Below are positions 12,105 through 26,004 of a stretch of DNA of 64,000 bases, piece by piece. The notes under the pieces were generated by a model, which made no database searches, had not been told where the DNA came from, and saw nothing but the letters and a program-made list of their open reading frames with translations. The position numbers and the translations under genes are program-made. Each line of letters begins with the position of its first letter. Position 1 is the first letter of the stretch. Source of the DNA: Anisakis pegreffii (taxonomy: Eukaryota; Nematoda; Chromadorea; Rhabditida; Anisakidae); the NCBI GenBank assembly GCA_035041965.1, contig JAPYMA010003029.1:224225-288224 (forward strand). The letters are read 5' to 3'.

Positions 12105-15100
12105 GGTTTTACCTCAAACGTTCTTCAATTCAACTCAAATCTTTTCATCCAAATAATAACTATTTCATTAATTCATCAAACGATTGCGATTAAGACGATT
12201 AAACATTCCAAATTTTCAAACAAATTCCTTCACTTTCTACCTTTTACGGCACCTAAACTACATTAATCTCATTCACTCGATCTAATCTTCTAAAATCGAG
12301 TTATCACTCAGGTGCTTATGCTTCCTTACACGCTTCTATAACACTTATAAATCTACACTGAATCTAAAATCAAGGCCAAGCCCTGTTTGCTATCCTCTGC
12401 CTATTCCAAATTTTAACTAAGCAATCCAAAAACGCCTGCGAACGAATGCAATCCAATATATTAGTCATAACCAGACCAACGAGCACACTCCTTCCAATTT
12501 AATTCGTACTTGCTCCCAGCTAGCTACACACTAACACAACAATCAAAACAACTGCTTAAAAAATAGTCAGTGAATAGTCACCAGCCAGCCATACACTACA
12601 ACCTACGCTCGATGGATGACTACTGCGATAATTTATCGTTTTCAGTCTCACTCACATCATTCGCTCACATGGAACACATTAATCACTTTCGGCACTCTCG
12701 ACACTCTTCACAAGATTTTAAAATTATTCCACTCCTCTCTATACCAAAAAAAACCGAACCAACATTAAAACAAAATTCAAAAGTGATGAGAAAACGAAAG
12801 TCGTTTTCCTTTGAAAATAATCATTATTTGCAATGAACACTGAACAAAATTCTGTCTATTCAATAAGAACAAAAAACCAAAAATTTCACAAGATTTAAAC
12901 ATTCCACGATGTAAATTCCCCTCGAATCTTATCCAGTCTCCTGTTCCCACAGCCTCTATAATACTGATGGTATTCCACCGAAATTTCATGTCGGACGAAC
13001 ACCAACCGACTAGAATGCTCCCATTCCACCAGTCTGAATTCTAACCGACCTACCAAATCGTTCGGTCAGAATCCAATTTCGGATTTCCACCCAAACATCG
13101 CTCATACCATCACTAATTGATACTTGACCTCATTCCTCATTTCACTCATTTCAAAATAAATATGCAATCCAAAACTCTCTTCTATTCCTCCATCGTTCTC
13201 TTCGATAAAACCAAAACCCAAAACCCTAATGAAATAAACCAATGAATGCTGCTGACTGGAATAACGAAGAATATACTATTACTACCATTCAATATCTTAA
13301 GTCGTCTTTAAGGCTGCTGACTTCTCAACAGTTTTACCCTTTTCCTGGCTGCTGCTTTACCCACAATCTGGGTAAAGCATATTCATTTCTTCACTCCTCA
13401 AATAACGTTTAAAAACAACTAACAAAAACAAAATAAAATAAATGAATTTAACAAGTAACACGACGTATCGTGTTTGCAATCATTCAAAACAATTCCAGTC
13501 CGTCTCTCAAAACAACACCGAACTGATAACTGCACAAAGTCATCATTTATTTTCTTCATTAACATTCACAACAATACATTATTTGTACATTATTTCAGAA
13601 ACAAAGAGACAAATGCATAAAACGCGGACACGGTTTATCATATGGATATAATCACTGAATGATCGACGCACTCATTGCTGATAAATATGAAACATTTATC
13701 TTCATTGTTATCATTCGCTTTTACACTGATAACAATTTCAATTTCAATTTCAAGTCGGAGCTGCAATCCAAAACTTAACATTCAATCGATGCGATGCTAA
13801 ACTCTCCTGCTCCTGGTTCCACATTCAGTACTTAATTACTTTAACCTTTACTTAAGCACTAACTCCAAAACATCTCACGTTCGACTGATACCCATCACGA
13901 TCAGATATGTACAACTGATAACAGTAACGATAATAACAATAACAACACTAATAGCGACATTAATGATCTTTCCATAAACCGATTATAATGATAACAATGA
14001 AAATATTGCAATCAGAATGATATAAATGCTAGGAATGATAATCAATCAGTCTCTTAATGATTACAATGTAAAATGTAAAATTGAAAAACATGGTACTTTC
14101 AAGTACCATCATTAACGCGATAAAACACATAGAGTATTGCACTGATATGATATGGTTACACATAAGATATGATACGGTAGAATACGATACGACATGACAC
14201 GATACGATAAGACTGCAATACAGTACAAACAATGAAGAACCAGCCCAGCCATTGATTGATCTAGTCACTGATCAATCATATAACTGATCATGAATAAAAT
14301 GATCACTTTCCAGGTGAATCACCCCAGAAAAACCAATCAAATTAAAGAAATCAATGCGATTCCAACGCAAATACAACCAATTAAACTGACACAACGCACT
14401 AAACATCATCCCAAATTAATTCTCTTTCCGGTTCTCATTTCCTGCTATCCATCTAATTCTCAGCATATTTTTAGCTATATACTTTCGATAATTTGCTGCA
14501 TACTTCATCAAAATATCCATGACCAACTGGACTATCATCTACATATCAACGTTAAATCAACGTATTCTGCCGCTATCAAAAACAATCTAACAACGACGAA
14601 ACTCAAATCATTCTCCATAATCACTCGAACATCGGTCATAATTGATACTTACCTCATTCCTCATTTCACTCATCTTAAAATAAGTATGCAATCCAAAAAT
14701 CTCTTCTATTCCTCTCCCGTTTTCTTCGATAAAACAACCCAAAACCAAATGATACGAATGAAAAATGCAACATGAAAGAACACTATCCGCTATACGATGA
14801 ACATTTTCAGCACTTATTCACAAATACTGTCGAATTCACAATTCTCACTGACGTTTGATGAACTGTCTTCATCAAAACCATAAAAACACAAAATTCGCAC
14901 GAAATCGATCATAAAACCAATCATAATCATCACTTTTTCCACCAAAACCACCAAAAATGCCATAACGAATCACGCGAAACAAAACAAAACGAACACAAAA
15001 CTCACCTATACACATAAAACGAATGAAAAAATGCAAACTGAAAGAACACTATCCGCTATACGATCAATATACTCAGCTTGTTATTCACAAATACTCTCGA

Positions 15101-15941
15101 ATTTTCACTACAAAAAATTCTACCACAACAAAAAGCGCTAAATAAACACATAAATAATGCAGTCAGCAAAACAATTTGATCACGGAATGGATGAATCTTT
15201 AAAATGTTCCACGCGAATCTTCAAACACTCCACCAAAACTTCCCCCATCTATATCCCATCTTCCCCATTGCTCGCAATTTTAACGTTCTTCATATCCTCT
15301 AATAACAATTCATTGGCACTGCTTATTACCATCACCTACGGCTCTCATCTCCTTGACTCAGACTGCCATCTTCCCCCTTTAAGTAATGCTACTTCAACAA
15401 TCTTAACTAATCGACGAACAACTACACTAATGTAAACTGATAACTTCTCCGTCCTCATATTTCCAAATTCAAACACAACCTCTTTTAGTCTCATCACTAC
15501 TCTTTACATCACGTGAAAGAAACCACTAAAATATTCATGCCAACAAGCAACTAGTCACATGAACCATGCATCATCCATCGTCATTAATGCATCATCCATC
15601 GTCAGCCAAATGTATTTTGATTCCAAATGGATCAATAAATTCTTCAATTTGATTTCAAATGTTCACTTTAAAACGAATCATTTAAAGATCAACAAAAATG
15701 AGAATCACGCGTAATCAGGGAAGATTGTAATGTAATTGCGATAAATGCGCACAATGCAACAGCCATAAATGCATGCAAGAAATAAAAAATAATAAGAAAT
15801 AAAAACATTTCACATGTAAAAATGTGAATACGAAAAAACGCAATCAAAAAAATGTCACACATTGCGTGAATGCATATTCAAAACACTACTTACTATTAAG
15901 AGTCACCACGATCATCTGTCAATCAGTAATCCCTTTCGATG
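12105..15941. other. intergenic, no supported gene; local repeats
   Basis: AT-rich sequence between the 5' end of ERMP1 and the 3' end of the coiled-coil gene. Two duplicated pieces are visible. 13119-13215 recurs at 14640-14735 (CTCATTCCTCATTTCACTCA, then CTCTTCTATTCCTC). 14745-14840 recurs at 15005-15105 (GAAAGAACACTATCCGCTAT). The 161-codon open frame at 14290-14775 has no recognisable domain and overlaps one of these repeats, so I do not call it. Confidence 0.6.
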
Positions 15942-17370
15942 CTACGATAAACTATTCGCGATATTTTGTCTTTCTCTTAGTTTCGTTTCAACTAATTTTA
16001 GTTTTGTCGTATCATCTGCAAAAAGCAAATTATTCTTCATCCACAACGCAAATCTTACCGTTCATATTAGGCGGCGACAGTGTTATCTAACGGATAAAAC
16101 TGACAGAATTTCAATCTTCTCCCCAATAAACTTACAAAAATTCAACTAAATCATCAACTTCTCATATCCACTCAACTTTCATCTTTCATCTTACAACAAT
16201 TCCATCACACCTCTTCAAATTACTAGCTCAATCAATCAGAAATTAAGACAAGTTTATTATCCAAATTCCTCTGAAGGTTCTTTGACTGAATGATTCAACG
16301 CTAAACCAAATGTATACTTTTAAAACTGAAATAAAAACTCACTCATACAATTACTATGTGAAGAATTTTTTTAAGTCAACAAAATTACCTTCTATTTGAG
16401 CCACTGCATTTCGATACTCGGTCAATAAATTTTCCTCTTTACTGGTCGATTTCTTTAAGAGTTCAATCTCGTCCCTCTTCACCGCTATCTCTTCGTTCAC
16501 AGTTGCCAACTCCTCTTCACGATGTGCTATGCCTTCAAAAGAAGAAAATAACATTGAGACCAAAATGAAAATTTATGAGTCAAAACAAAGATCAGCCGTG
16601 TGAGTTGTGAAGATCAGATCAGAAATTATACGATGAAAACAGATGAAGGAACATTCTAAATAACGTTACATTTACGGAATGAAATGAGTGAAACCCAAGT
16701 GCACACTCAAATTGAAACGATCAAACGAATTCATCAAACAAACTAACGTTTTTGATAAGCTTGAATGTTCTCTTTCGTTGACGATATCAGCGCCTCTTGT
16801 GCTCTCTGCTGGGCTGAAATTCATTAGTTCATCATTAAATTCACATTTTTCTTTCACTATGTTCATAAGTGTGAATATTCAAAACACAGAACTCACCTCT
16901 TATCGACTCACTCTCCGCACTCAACTTCTGCACGCAATCGCTCACTTTCTCGTTGATTCGTTTCCGTTTCCGTTCCAACTCTTCGTAACGTTCCTTAAAA
17001 ACACTTTCAACAATCATACTTTAAAGGATCACAACTCGAAGTCTACGATACGAACTGGCTCAACAAAAAAACAGACAGATATACATTAAAATAGATGAAG
17101 TCACCAGGTGACAACCAAGTAGACTGATTTCAAAATTATTGCATTATTCAGAGAAAACTACAAATATCAAGCTGATCTTAAGGCACCTCGTTCGGTTTCT
17201 ACCGACTAGCTTCAGAACTAATTTCAAGCCTCAAAAATGGAGAATATAAGAAACAGAATTAGATCTGCATATTGAATTACCGCGGATTCCTCATCAGTCG
17301 GGAACGTACTGAGCATGTAGCGTGCCTCGTCGAACACATCCACCACGTCTCTGCTCAGGCTGGTTTCCAT
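15942..17370 (-). CDS. small coiled-coil protein, identity uncertain (kinetochore Spc24/Spc25-like?)
   Basis: Five exons join in phase: 17281-17370, 16897-16993, 16748-16813, 16389-16532 and 15942-16015. They give a complete 156-residue protein ending in TAG. It begins METSLSRDVVDVFDEARYML. From about residue 30 to the end it is one long, highly charged coiled coil with Glu, Lys, Arg and Gln in heptad spacing (for example LATVNEEIAVKRDEIELLKK). No globular domain, signal peptide or membrane segment is present. The short acidic head followed by a coiled coil resembles the N-terminal halves of Spc24 and Spc25, but the RWD domain those proteins end with is absent, so the resemblance may be only general. 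The acceptor of the last exon and the stop are less certain than the rest. A likely leader acceptor lies 19 nt upstream of the ATG. Confidence 0.65.
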
Positions 17371-17389
17371 TTAGCATCAGCCGGAAAAA

Positions 17390-17391
17390 CT
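17390..17391 (-). promoter_or_regulatory. candidate spliced-leader acceptor of the coiled-coil gene
   Basis: On the minus strand TTTTGCTTCAG precedes the ATG by 19 nt with no donor needed in the gene itself. This is consistent with trans-splicing of a leader RNA or with an intron in the 5' leader. Inference only. Confidence 0.35.
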
Positions 17392-18215
17392 GAAGCAAAA
17401 CACAGCCAATCGGAGTGAATTTTCAATAAATCGAATCCAAATAACGTAAATGCGATACACATTCATTCGCGATGTAATAGTAATCAAAAAACTAGATTAA
17501 CGTTCAGTCAAATCCCATTTTTATCTCTGAAAACGTTTTCGCCAAAACAAACTCGAATGTACTCATATCCAATAATACTGGCGTGTTCAAATTCAAAGAA
17601 AAATGTTAAATTACAACTGCAACGGGCAGAGAAGAACACACCGTTTCAATTCATCTAGTTACCGCATGAAAAAGCATCAATTTTAACTGTGATATTTCTA
17701 AGAGAGTAAACATATACGTCTAGTTTGAATAATAATAATACATCAACAGGATCAACGCCTTATTCTATTCAGAAAATCACGAAATCAGTGCAAACGTTCC
17801 TAATTGTAGGTTACCCAATCGTAACGGGAACCGCAATCTACTTTCCCTACTGCATAACTAATCAAAAATGAAACAGATAAGGGTCAAACGCGGTAAAAAT
17901 TCCATCTTCGCTTAAATAATTTATCTTTTTTGGAAAAATTAAACTGTAGTTGAAAAGCAAACAACGACAAATGCAAACTGCCGCGAGTTTATTTTACATA
18001 TGGACGGTTCGCCAACTATGAAAACAGTCAGTCACAAATCGCCAGGTGACATAAATCGCTTTGTTATTTGATAAAAGGTAAATGAAGGTAAATTAAAGAG
18101 TAAATGAAGGTGAAGGTAAATGAAGGTAAATTACGAAGGTAAATTATTATTATTATGAAGGTATGAGGGTGAATTGTATGGAGGTATTGTGAATGAATGT
18201 GAAGTGATTAAGATG

Positions 18216-18253
18216 ATTATAAAGGTGCTATGAATTAATAGCACCTTTATAAT
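18216..18253. repeat. perfect 16-bp hairpin
   Basis: ATTATAAAGGTGCTAT and ATAGCACCTTTATAAT flank a 6-base loop. It is directly followed by a tail fragment of the dispersed element. The role is unknown. Confidence 0.8.
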
Positions 18254-18615
18254 TGCTGATTGATTTGCTGATTAAATAAATAAATACATAAATAAAAATG
18301 AATGAATAAGAAGTGATTACGAAGGTAAATCGTGCGATTCTGATCTTTCTTTTGTTGGTTTCCTATTTTCGGACCACCGTAAAATCATCTCATCACTCAC
18401 TGTTCTAGTATCTATATTAATCAAAAATTCTCTGAAATACAAGAGTATCAAGTAAGAATCGAAAGGCACAGTTCGATTGAAGAGTCTTTCAGTCCATACT
18501 CTCATTTCAATAGAACATTAGCCATGAATAGACACGATCACAACTGAATCATTGAAACTTTAATATAATATTTTACGAAAATCATTTCTATTCCATTTGC
18601 TTGTTGCACTCACAA

Positions 18616-18769
18616 ACAGATGATTCCAAACGCTATTATCGTTAGCTGTGCGGAAAGAAGAATGCCAACGAAGGAAGAATGTGATATCAGTGATATTGGT
18701 GATAACAGAGAGGTATAAACTCGTAATGAGTTTCATTTGCTGATTAAATAAATAAAAAATAAATAAATT
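18616..18769 (+). mobile_element. retroposon-like dispersed element, 5'-truncated copy
   Basis: Starts internally at ACAGATGATTCCAAACGC and runs to GCTGATTAAATAAATAAAAA, lacking about the first 60 bases of the full element. Same orientation as the other copies. Confidence 0.7.
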
Positions 18770-20212
18770 GCTTGTTGCACTAGAGAAGTCCTGAACTTTT
18801 CAATGAACTCAACTTCAGTTGTTCCCCAGGACACCTCTAAACCTTCATCAATAGTTACAAGATTTTGTATTGAATCGATTCTCGTCAATTCAGCAGTATT
18901 CCAGTATCATGCCAATATTCTTTTCAATTCTTTGTTATTTCTTAATGAACGTTTCTAAACAACTCACAATGAGATCATATACATGCTCCATATAAGAAAG
19001 TCTCCCTCAATGACACAAAATCCAGAGCAGCAACCATACTTCCTTCCTTCCATTGTGTCTGCATTGGGCATCCGTGTCTTCACTAGGTCTTCAACAAATC
19101 TTCAGATCATCCGTACCCTCAGAAACCCTCATCAGTCTATTCACTTGCTTGTTGAACCGAGAAACTCTTCAAAAAGTCGTCCTAAACTCTCAAACCCTTC
19201 CAGAGAAAATCCTCTTTCTTCGCTAAATAACCTGAATCTCCACTAGTATCTCTTCATTTCGATCACTAATGATTTTCCTCACTTTACAATCAAAATTGCC
19301 TTCTCGAACTGTCCACTATCCATCCATCATAAATGAAGAACGGAATCTGACATCAGACCGATATAAAGAATCTACTCACAATACCACTTACGCAATTTAT
19401 AAAGTAAAATATTTATTACCAATACGTCGATTGAAGTTTTCTTATAACAAAAATTCACCAAAACACTGAATAAATACCTTAAGTTAATCCCATTCAAAAC
19501 AACAACACAAAATGAAACATTGCCGCAATGAAATTCAGTAAAATCATCAAATATCAAACTGAAATCCAATGCAGACCAAAAAAAACAAACTGCACCAATA
19601 AAGAAACCCACTCAAATCAAACTAAACCACTTCAATTGTTGCAAGAAACATGCAAAAATGACCAACTGCTACACCTAATTGTTGATCACATCAACAATTA
19701 ATCTCTAATCATATACCAAGCACCGCTTTCAAACCAATTCAATACCCACCTCAATCTCATACGAACAACTCAAAAAACAATTCTTTCTAAGATATAAAAC
19801 CATCATTATCAAACTCAAATCCAAATACATCTGCACCAATAACGAAACGCAATCAAATCAAACTAAATCTCCTTAACTGTTGCAAGAAACATGCAAAAAT
19901 GACTGACCGCTATACCTAATTGTTGATCACATTAATGATCAATCTCTAATCATATTCCAATCACGTTTTCAAACCAATACAATCCCCATTTCAGTCTCAA
20001 AATAAATTTTAAAATCATATTCAATCAAAACTCTTCTATCCAAAATCTCTTCCCCATAACCATTCCCTTACAAACCATCATCATATCATCATAAACAATC
20101 ATAAATATCAAATCATATTATAAACAACAATCATATTACTCATACCAACAATCACATCATATCATCTTATTACTATCATAAACATCATAATCATCACCAC
20201 AACACATTCTCA

Positions 20213-23200
20213 CTACCATTTACTACCCTTCTTTTTCTTCTTCTTTGCCTGCTGTCCAGCCGGGCGTTGCTGTCTGGGTCCTTCGGCTTGTCCCATTATC
20301 GGTGTTGGTTTCGGTGAGTTTTCCACTTTTGCAGAATCACTGCAACAAAATATTTCACACCTCAATTCGACCCGGTCAAAATTCATATCACCGTGCTCAA
20401 TTTCACACGGTAACTCAAAAATACATTCGTCCATCCTCTTATTTCAAATTCGTAAAATTTGAAATAAGTTCCAAATATTATAACAACTTTTCACTGTAAC
20501 AACTCATTCTACCCTCCATATACAAAACTCATTCCCTAGACAATTTCCAAGAAAATTTCACAGACTTTACCTCAAACCAGCTACACATATTGTTTGCTCA
20601 CTACCACAACTATACCTACTATCAAATTCCTTCCTATACATTATTGAATTCACCACTTTTTATAATCATTCCAATACAAAAATGATCAAACAACAAAATA
20701 AGCCAAATGAAAATCAAGAATAAATTTTAAAAAATACAAAAAACACTGCAAAACAACACAAAATAAAGCACTCACAACTGCGGTGATGCAGCTGTTGCGC
20801 CTTGCGTGCCACGTCCAATCTCACGATCCTTGTGTCGCTTATTCAGTTTCTTCTTGTAGGCTGTTCGCTCTTGTTTCGGCAGCCATCTTTCCGGATCTGG
20901 TGGCACTTTCGGATCGTAATTCTTCGGCAAAATCACCTTACGCTTTCGTTTGCGTTTACGAAGTTTTCCTGTCACTACCTCCTAAATAACAGTAAAAATA
21001 TACTAAGAAACATAAAAGTTACAACAAAAAATCTCAACCAAAAATTGCTACTTAACACAAATATCTTGAATATCACCAATAACACCAGGCATATATCTCA
21101 AATCAACCCTAACTACTGCTCGATGAACGCCGTAAATCTTTGCATATAAATGAATAATAACAGCTAATTACATAATAGGTACAAGTCAGAGATTTACTTT
21201 GTGTAGTTATGTTAAAGACTCAACAAAAATTCGCGTTAAATACTCATTGTCAGATGCCTAATACCCACAAAACTGCATCACCAATTCATTAAAATACTAT
21301 CCAAAATTATTAATTATTACATGGACATCGAGTGCTTGTTTCGTCAATCGCAGTGAGCGATCGGCGGAATGTTTATTTTATCAGAGTAATGATTATTTAT
21401 TGGATTGGTATTTGACTGCGTTTAATTATGCAAAGCGTTCACGGCGACTAATTATTTGTTCGGTTGTGTTCGGTTGGCTTGCTCGCCTAGCCAGCGGGGT
21501 GACGGCGTAAACTGAGGCTAAAACAATGCGCACGGAAACATTGCGAGCATTGTGGCCAGCAACGTTATAAACGTTTGATAGCAGCCTGCTTGCCAATCCA
21601 GGTAACTATCTAAAATTGCTCATTCACTTACCGTATCTTTCACTTCCACTTTATTGTCCTTTTTCTGCCGATAACGTTCACCGTACAAAATCCAATCCGA
21701 CTGCTCCAACGCTGTGATGTCCACCTCTGAGGTGTTTTTCGGTGGAAACACTCGATTGGTCAACTCTTCGGCCCGTTTCGCATCGAATGCCGAGTATGCT
21801 TTGATGAGACGACACAAGATTTGCATGTCGTTCGGTTTTAACGCTGACAAACGCTCCAAACACTCCACTGCTGATTGGTAATCACCCAGGTGAATATTCA
21901 ATGTGGCCGTTTGCTCGAGAACGCCACCCAACATACTGTCTTCTTTGGCCTCGGCGATCGCTTTCGAAAGTAAATCCAATGCTGTCTAAAAACAATAAAC
22001 ATTTCCCTCTTCACTCCAAAATACTTACTAAAATCTTTTATGCCCAAATTTCACTAATTATTTCAAAACACAATTTTCATTTCAACTTACAATTCTCAAA
22101 AAGCCAATCAAACAAATTTCATTGTTGCCCCTCTGAAACTTTGCAATAACCGTTTCAATTCGATTATTTCCTTTCATTCCTTTGAATGTTTGCCCAATAT
22201 CACTCAAGACTGCTCAAGTATCATTTCACATTTCACTACTAACCATCTTAAATTAGAGTTTTGATAATCACATATCATCACATATCCAATTATCTGTTAT
22301 TATTCCATACATCATATATTTCAAAAACAAAAATTTCCACAAAACTTCTTCCAAATAATAAAACATTCATTGAAAACGATAGATTACAACACTCCAAGTG
22401 AATTGCACCTTCTTCTGATCTGTTGCTAACAGTAAAGCCACACGTAACTGCAGAATTGCAGGGCGATTCGCCAGTTCCGACGGCAAACTTTCCAACGTTT
22501 TCGATGCTTCCTCCAGTTTTCCTTAAAAACAAAATCCAATTCCACACAAAACTCACTCACCATTCAATCCAATTACTCACTAATGTTCAGTGCACAACAT
22601 ACCAAAATTCAGTTTACAACACAGCAAATGAAACAATCGCCATTCACTCGCATATCAAATCTTATTAATTACTCTCTCGAAACTCTGAACAATTCAAATA
22701 TTTATAAACAATTTCAAAAAGTTCCTGCTGCAGACAACGTTTCCGCACAACAACTCACCATACGATATATCATGCAATAAACGATTCAAAATCAAGACCA
22801 AGTAAAACTCCTCCACAAACCTTCATTTATACTGATTTGCACCTTTGAGAGTCTAATTTGATCGGTTAGCTGTTTCGCGTTCAACAGTGCTGACAGCGCT
22901 TTTTGTGTGTCTTTGAATCGAAGATGTAAAGCTGCTTCAATCAAGAGCGCCTCCTCGATGTATCCATATCGCTCGTAGATTTGCTCAAGACATCGACGAC
23001 AAGGCTCTTTTTGATTCGAGTGCAAATGAACCAATGCCTGGAATCATTCATCTATCTCTACCAATTCTATATTAACTATAACAATAACCATAACAATACT
23101 GATCAATTAGTGAATCAATGGTGACCATAAAAACGGTGATAATAAAAATAATAATAATAATAATAATAATAAGATAATGTAATAACAAATGAATATCAGA

Positions 23201-26004
23201 AATGTCCTTATAAAAGAATAATAATGATCATGAATAATGCTCATCAAAGAACACAATAATTATAAATTTAAAGGATTACTTGATTAAGCATTAGTGTTCT
23301 TCTTTGACGAGTCGTCAATTTGGATGGCTCAATTTGCAGCGCTGCTTTCAGTTTCTTTCTCGCCTCCATCAGGTTTTGTTCGCGACGTGCTGACGGTATA
23401 TTGTTGATTGCTGTCGCGAGCACACTTCGGTCTGATGGACTTAAATTATCAAATGTCACTACTAATCAAAACAAATACTTAATGAAACTTAATGCATTTC
23501 ACTTACAAATGACTAATATACACGTTGAAACAAATGTAAATCAAACCCAGACACATCCGTTCAATCATTACATGCGTTATCGTCTCAAAATTATGATGAC
23601 ACTGATTGAACGCTCCAAATTTTGACGATTACATCAATCGAGTAACATCTCCGAACAATTCACAAATTGAATCTCACTTCAATATCACTTAAAAACTTCC
23701 TCGGACACCACCCAAACTTACTTCAGTTCTTGAATGCGCAGATAAATCTTCAACGCCTCATCGTGTTGTCCCAATTTCTGCATCACAAACGCTTTTTGTA
23801 CTCGAATCACTGAGAGCTCCTCTTCGATCTCTTCCTCGGACAATCCCTCCTCGCCCAACGTTTCACCACACATCTCTACATGTTCAAATTTTCAGTCTCA
23901 ATTTTATTTCCATTTTGATTTCGTTTCGTTTCTTTTCGCCAACAATATTCCACATTCAATCTAATCGTAAATATGGGCTGTATTCTTCAGAATCAATCAC
24001 TTTCAACAAGTTATCTAGTGAGAGACTCATCAAGATTATTCTCTCGAAGTCTCTCTTTTTTTAAGATTTCCTGAGTCCAGCTCAATACCATCAATTGATG
24101 CGTCGAAATGAGAAGAATATAAACAGACAAACTTTCAGATTTCTGTAGCATCTTTAGAGCTTGTTCATATTTTTCTGCTTCTATCAAATGACATGCACCG
24201 TTGTATAACTGCTCGAAAGTCTCCAGTTGGGTTGTTGCTGGCTGAAAATACACTCAAATATCGTCGTCACTCAACTCAACTGCTAACCATAAAGCACGTC
24301 TAAAATTTCTCCTCAATACCACCTAACTCTTCTTAAAATTCGATCGCATCGTATTTTTAAGAAAATGCCGAACAGACAGAATTTCAAATTCATACCATCC
24401 TAAGAAACGAATAAAACTTTCGAGCGAACATTAAAAATCGACAAAATTCCCTACTTGTTCAACACCCATCGCATGAAGTTGTGTGATCACTGCAATCAAA
24501 TTTGCCCGTCGCTCTTCATCGTAATCATCCGAATGATCTTTCAGCAGCTTTCTGCAAAAATGCCAAAACATCATCATTGATTCCTTACAAACATCTATCT
24601 GCACATATACCCAGATATCCGCCGCCTATCATTGAACACCTCAGCCTGCTGATCGTGAGCTTGCCCTCAGTTATCATTTACGATTCCACGATGATGCTCT
24701 CTACTTCGGATAATATCTCCGATGGAATGAATATACCATTCATTTTGACTTCCTCATATCATATGTTACTCTATCATCAATCTTCGATATAAATCGAAGT
24801 CGTTCAAAACTGTTTCAAGCAGCGGAATGCCAATTCAGTATGAACCAAACCTGAATACGACCGCAGCCTCATCAAACTTCTCGTTTCTATACAACAGTTG
24901 CGCCTTTAATTCCATACATCGTACATCATTCTCATCTGCTTTCGTCAGTGTTTCCATTGCTGCCTTATCATCATTTAGACGATACTGCACATAAGCTTTC
25001 TCGAATAAACACTCTCTGAAATATCGCATCATTTCCATCTTTTCATAATATCTGCTCATTTCGAATCAAGCATAAATATTCGTGACCGAATTCAACGAAC
25101 ACATTAAAATGGCAAATTCAGAAACTGTGAGTCGCATCTTAAACATCTTTAATTTCTGAATATTAGTATATTTCTGAAATTTTGTCACTTACTTACTTTG
25201 GAATTATCATTATCAATTTGTTGAATGACTTTCAAACGACAAATTGAAATCACTCAATGAATAGCAAATCTTTTAAGTCTCATAAATAAAAACAATCACT
25301 TAGCCATACCCCATGTGCTGCGGTGGTGTTTTCTTGATCAATGCGAGTGCATCTTGAAACATACCCAGCTGAATCTGTGCCACCAATTTACATTTGAAAG
25401 CCAACGTCTCTTTCGGAAAATTTCTCAGTACTGAAATAATTTCTTCATTAGTATCGTTCAAAACATTAACCACATCCGTGAATGATCACAGTTAAGTTGA
25501 AATGATGCAGTTCTTGCCGTAAGGTAATAAGGAAAATGATCACTAAATACTACCCCAATTCTACTCAATTTATCTACGATCAAAATTTATCAATACCACT
25601 GACCAACTAAACTGAAGCTATACTACTAAACTGAAGAACAAATCCTTAAGAACAGCGATAATAACATTAATGATAATGGTAGACAACTCGTTTTCGAGTG
25701 AAACTTTTCTTCGCGAACGGGAACGGTGTACCAATATCATTGTTGTTGTGAGCTTGAGCTAGACGATGATTTGCCTCCTATCTGTTAGCTAATTGTCTGA
25801 TAATAATGTAAGTAAGATCGATCTGATAAATAATACATTCATATTAGAAAACACGTCGAATAATCAGAGAAAAAATATCGACTAATCAGAGAACTTACTT
25901 TTATTCGCAGTTTTCAGTGCCTTATCATAATCTCCACTAGTGTCAGCCTTAGCCAGCTCAACAAAACATTGCTTGGCTGCAGCTGAGCCCCCTTCAACGA
26001 CCAT
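20213..26004 (-). CDS. SRP72: signal recognition particle subunit SRP72
   Basis: Subunit of the cytosolic signal recognition particle that binds SRP68 and 7SL RNA for co-translational targeting to the ER. Twelve exons: 25899-26004, 25310-25430, 24851-25015, 24455-24551, 24133-24241, 23722-23875, 23280-23439, 22821-23037, 22409-22521, 21632-21985, 20776-20981 and 20213-20339. All phases agree and give 642 residues (human about 671). Residues 1-530 are helical TPR-like repeats; typical stretches are FEKAYVQYRLNDDKAAMETL and DEALKIYLRIQELNPSD. The conserved RNA-binding motif follows at about 548-567 (LPKNYDPKVPPDPERWLPK) inside a Lys/Arg-rich region, then GRGTQGATA. The tail is lysine-rich and ends KGSKW. 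For exon 7 I chose the acceptor at 23440, because the earlier AG gives an in-frame stop and this one restores the family alignment. Intron 10 holds a dispersed repeat. Confidence 0.95.
21316..21600 (+). repeat. dispersed repeat family B, copy 2
   Basis: Lies in SRP72 intron 10. It begins ATGGACATCGAGTGCTTG and ends TTGCCAATCCAGG. It is alignable with 10911-11180 throughout, with scattered substitutions and short indels. Confidence 0.85.
23140..23172. repeat. AAT microsatellite
   Basis: AATAAAAATAATAATAATAA-type run in SRP72 intron 7. Confidence 0.9.

Larger units (their letters stand above)
17392..20212. other. intergenic between the coiled-coil gene and SRP72; repeats only
   Basis: AT-rich with no supported gene. 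It contains GAAGGTAAAT-type tandem runs (18075-18200), a perfect hairpin (18216-18253), a dispersed-element tail (18254-18296) and a truncated dispersed element (18616-18769). A roughly 240-bp tandem duplication has copies at 19630-19760 and 19875-20000 (TTGCAAGAAACATGCAAAAA, CCTAATTGTTGATCACAT). Short open frames here show no domain. Confidence 0.6.

Noticed and set aside
14290..14775. 161-codon plus-strand open frame
   Set aside because: No domain or family resemblance, overlaps a duplicated non-coding block shared with 13119-13215, and has the composition of translated intergenic AT-rich DNA.
23440..23470. Earlier acceptor TTGATTAG for SRP72 exon 7, giving VTFDNLSPSD
   Set aside because: With the preceding phase-2 donor it yields an in-frame stop. 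The acceptor at 23440 keeps the frame and matches the family sequence ELNPSD.
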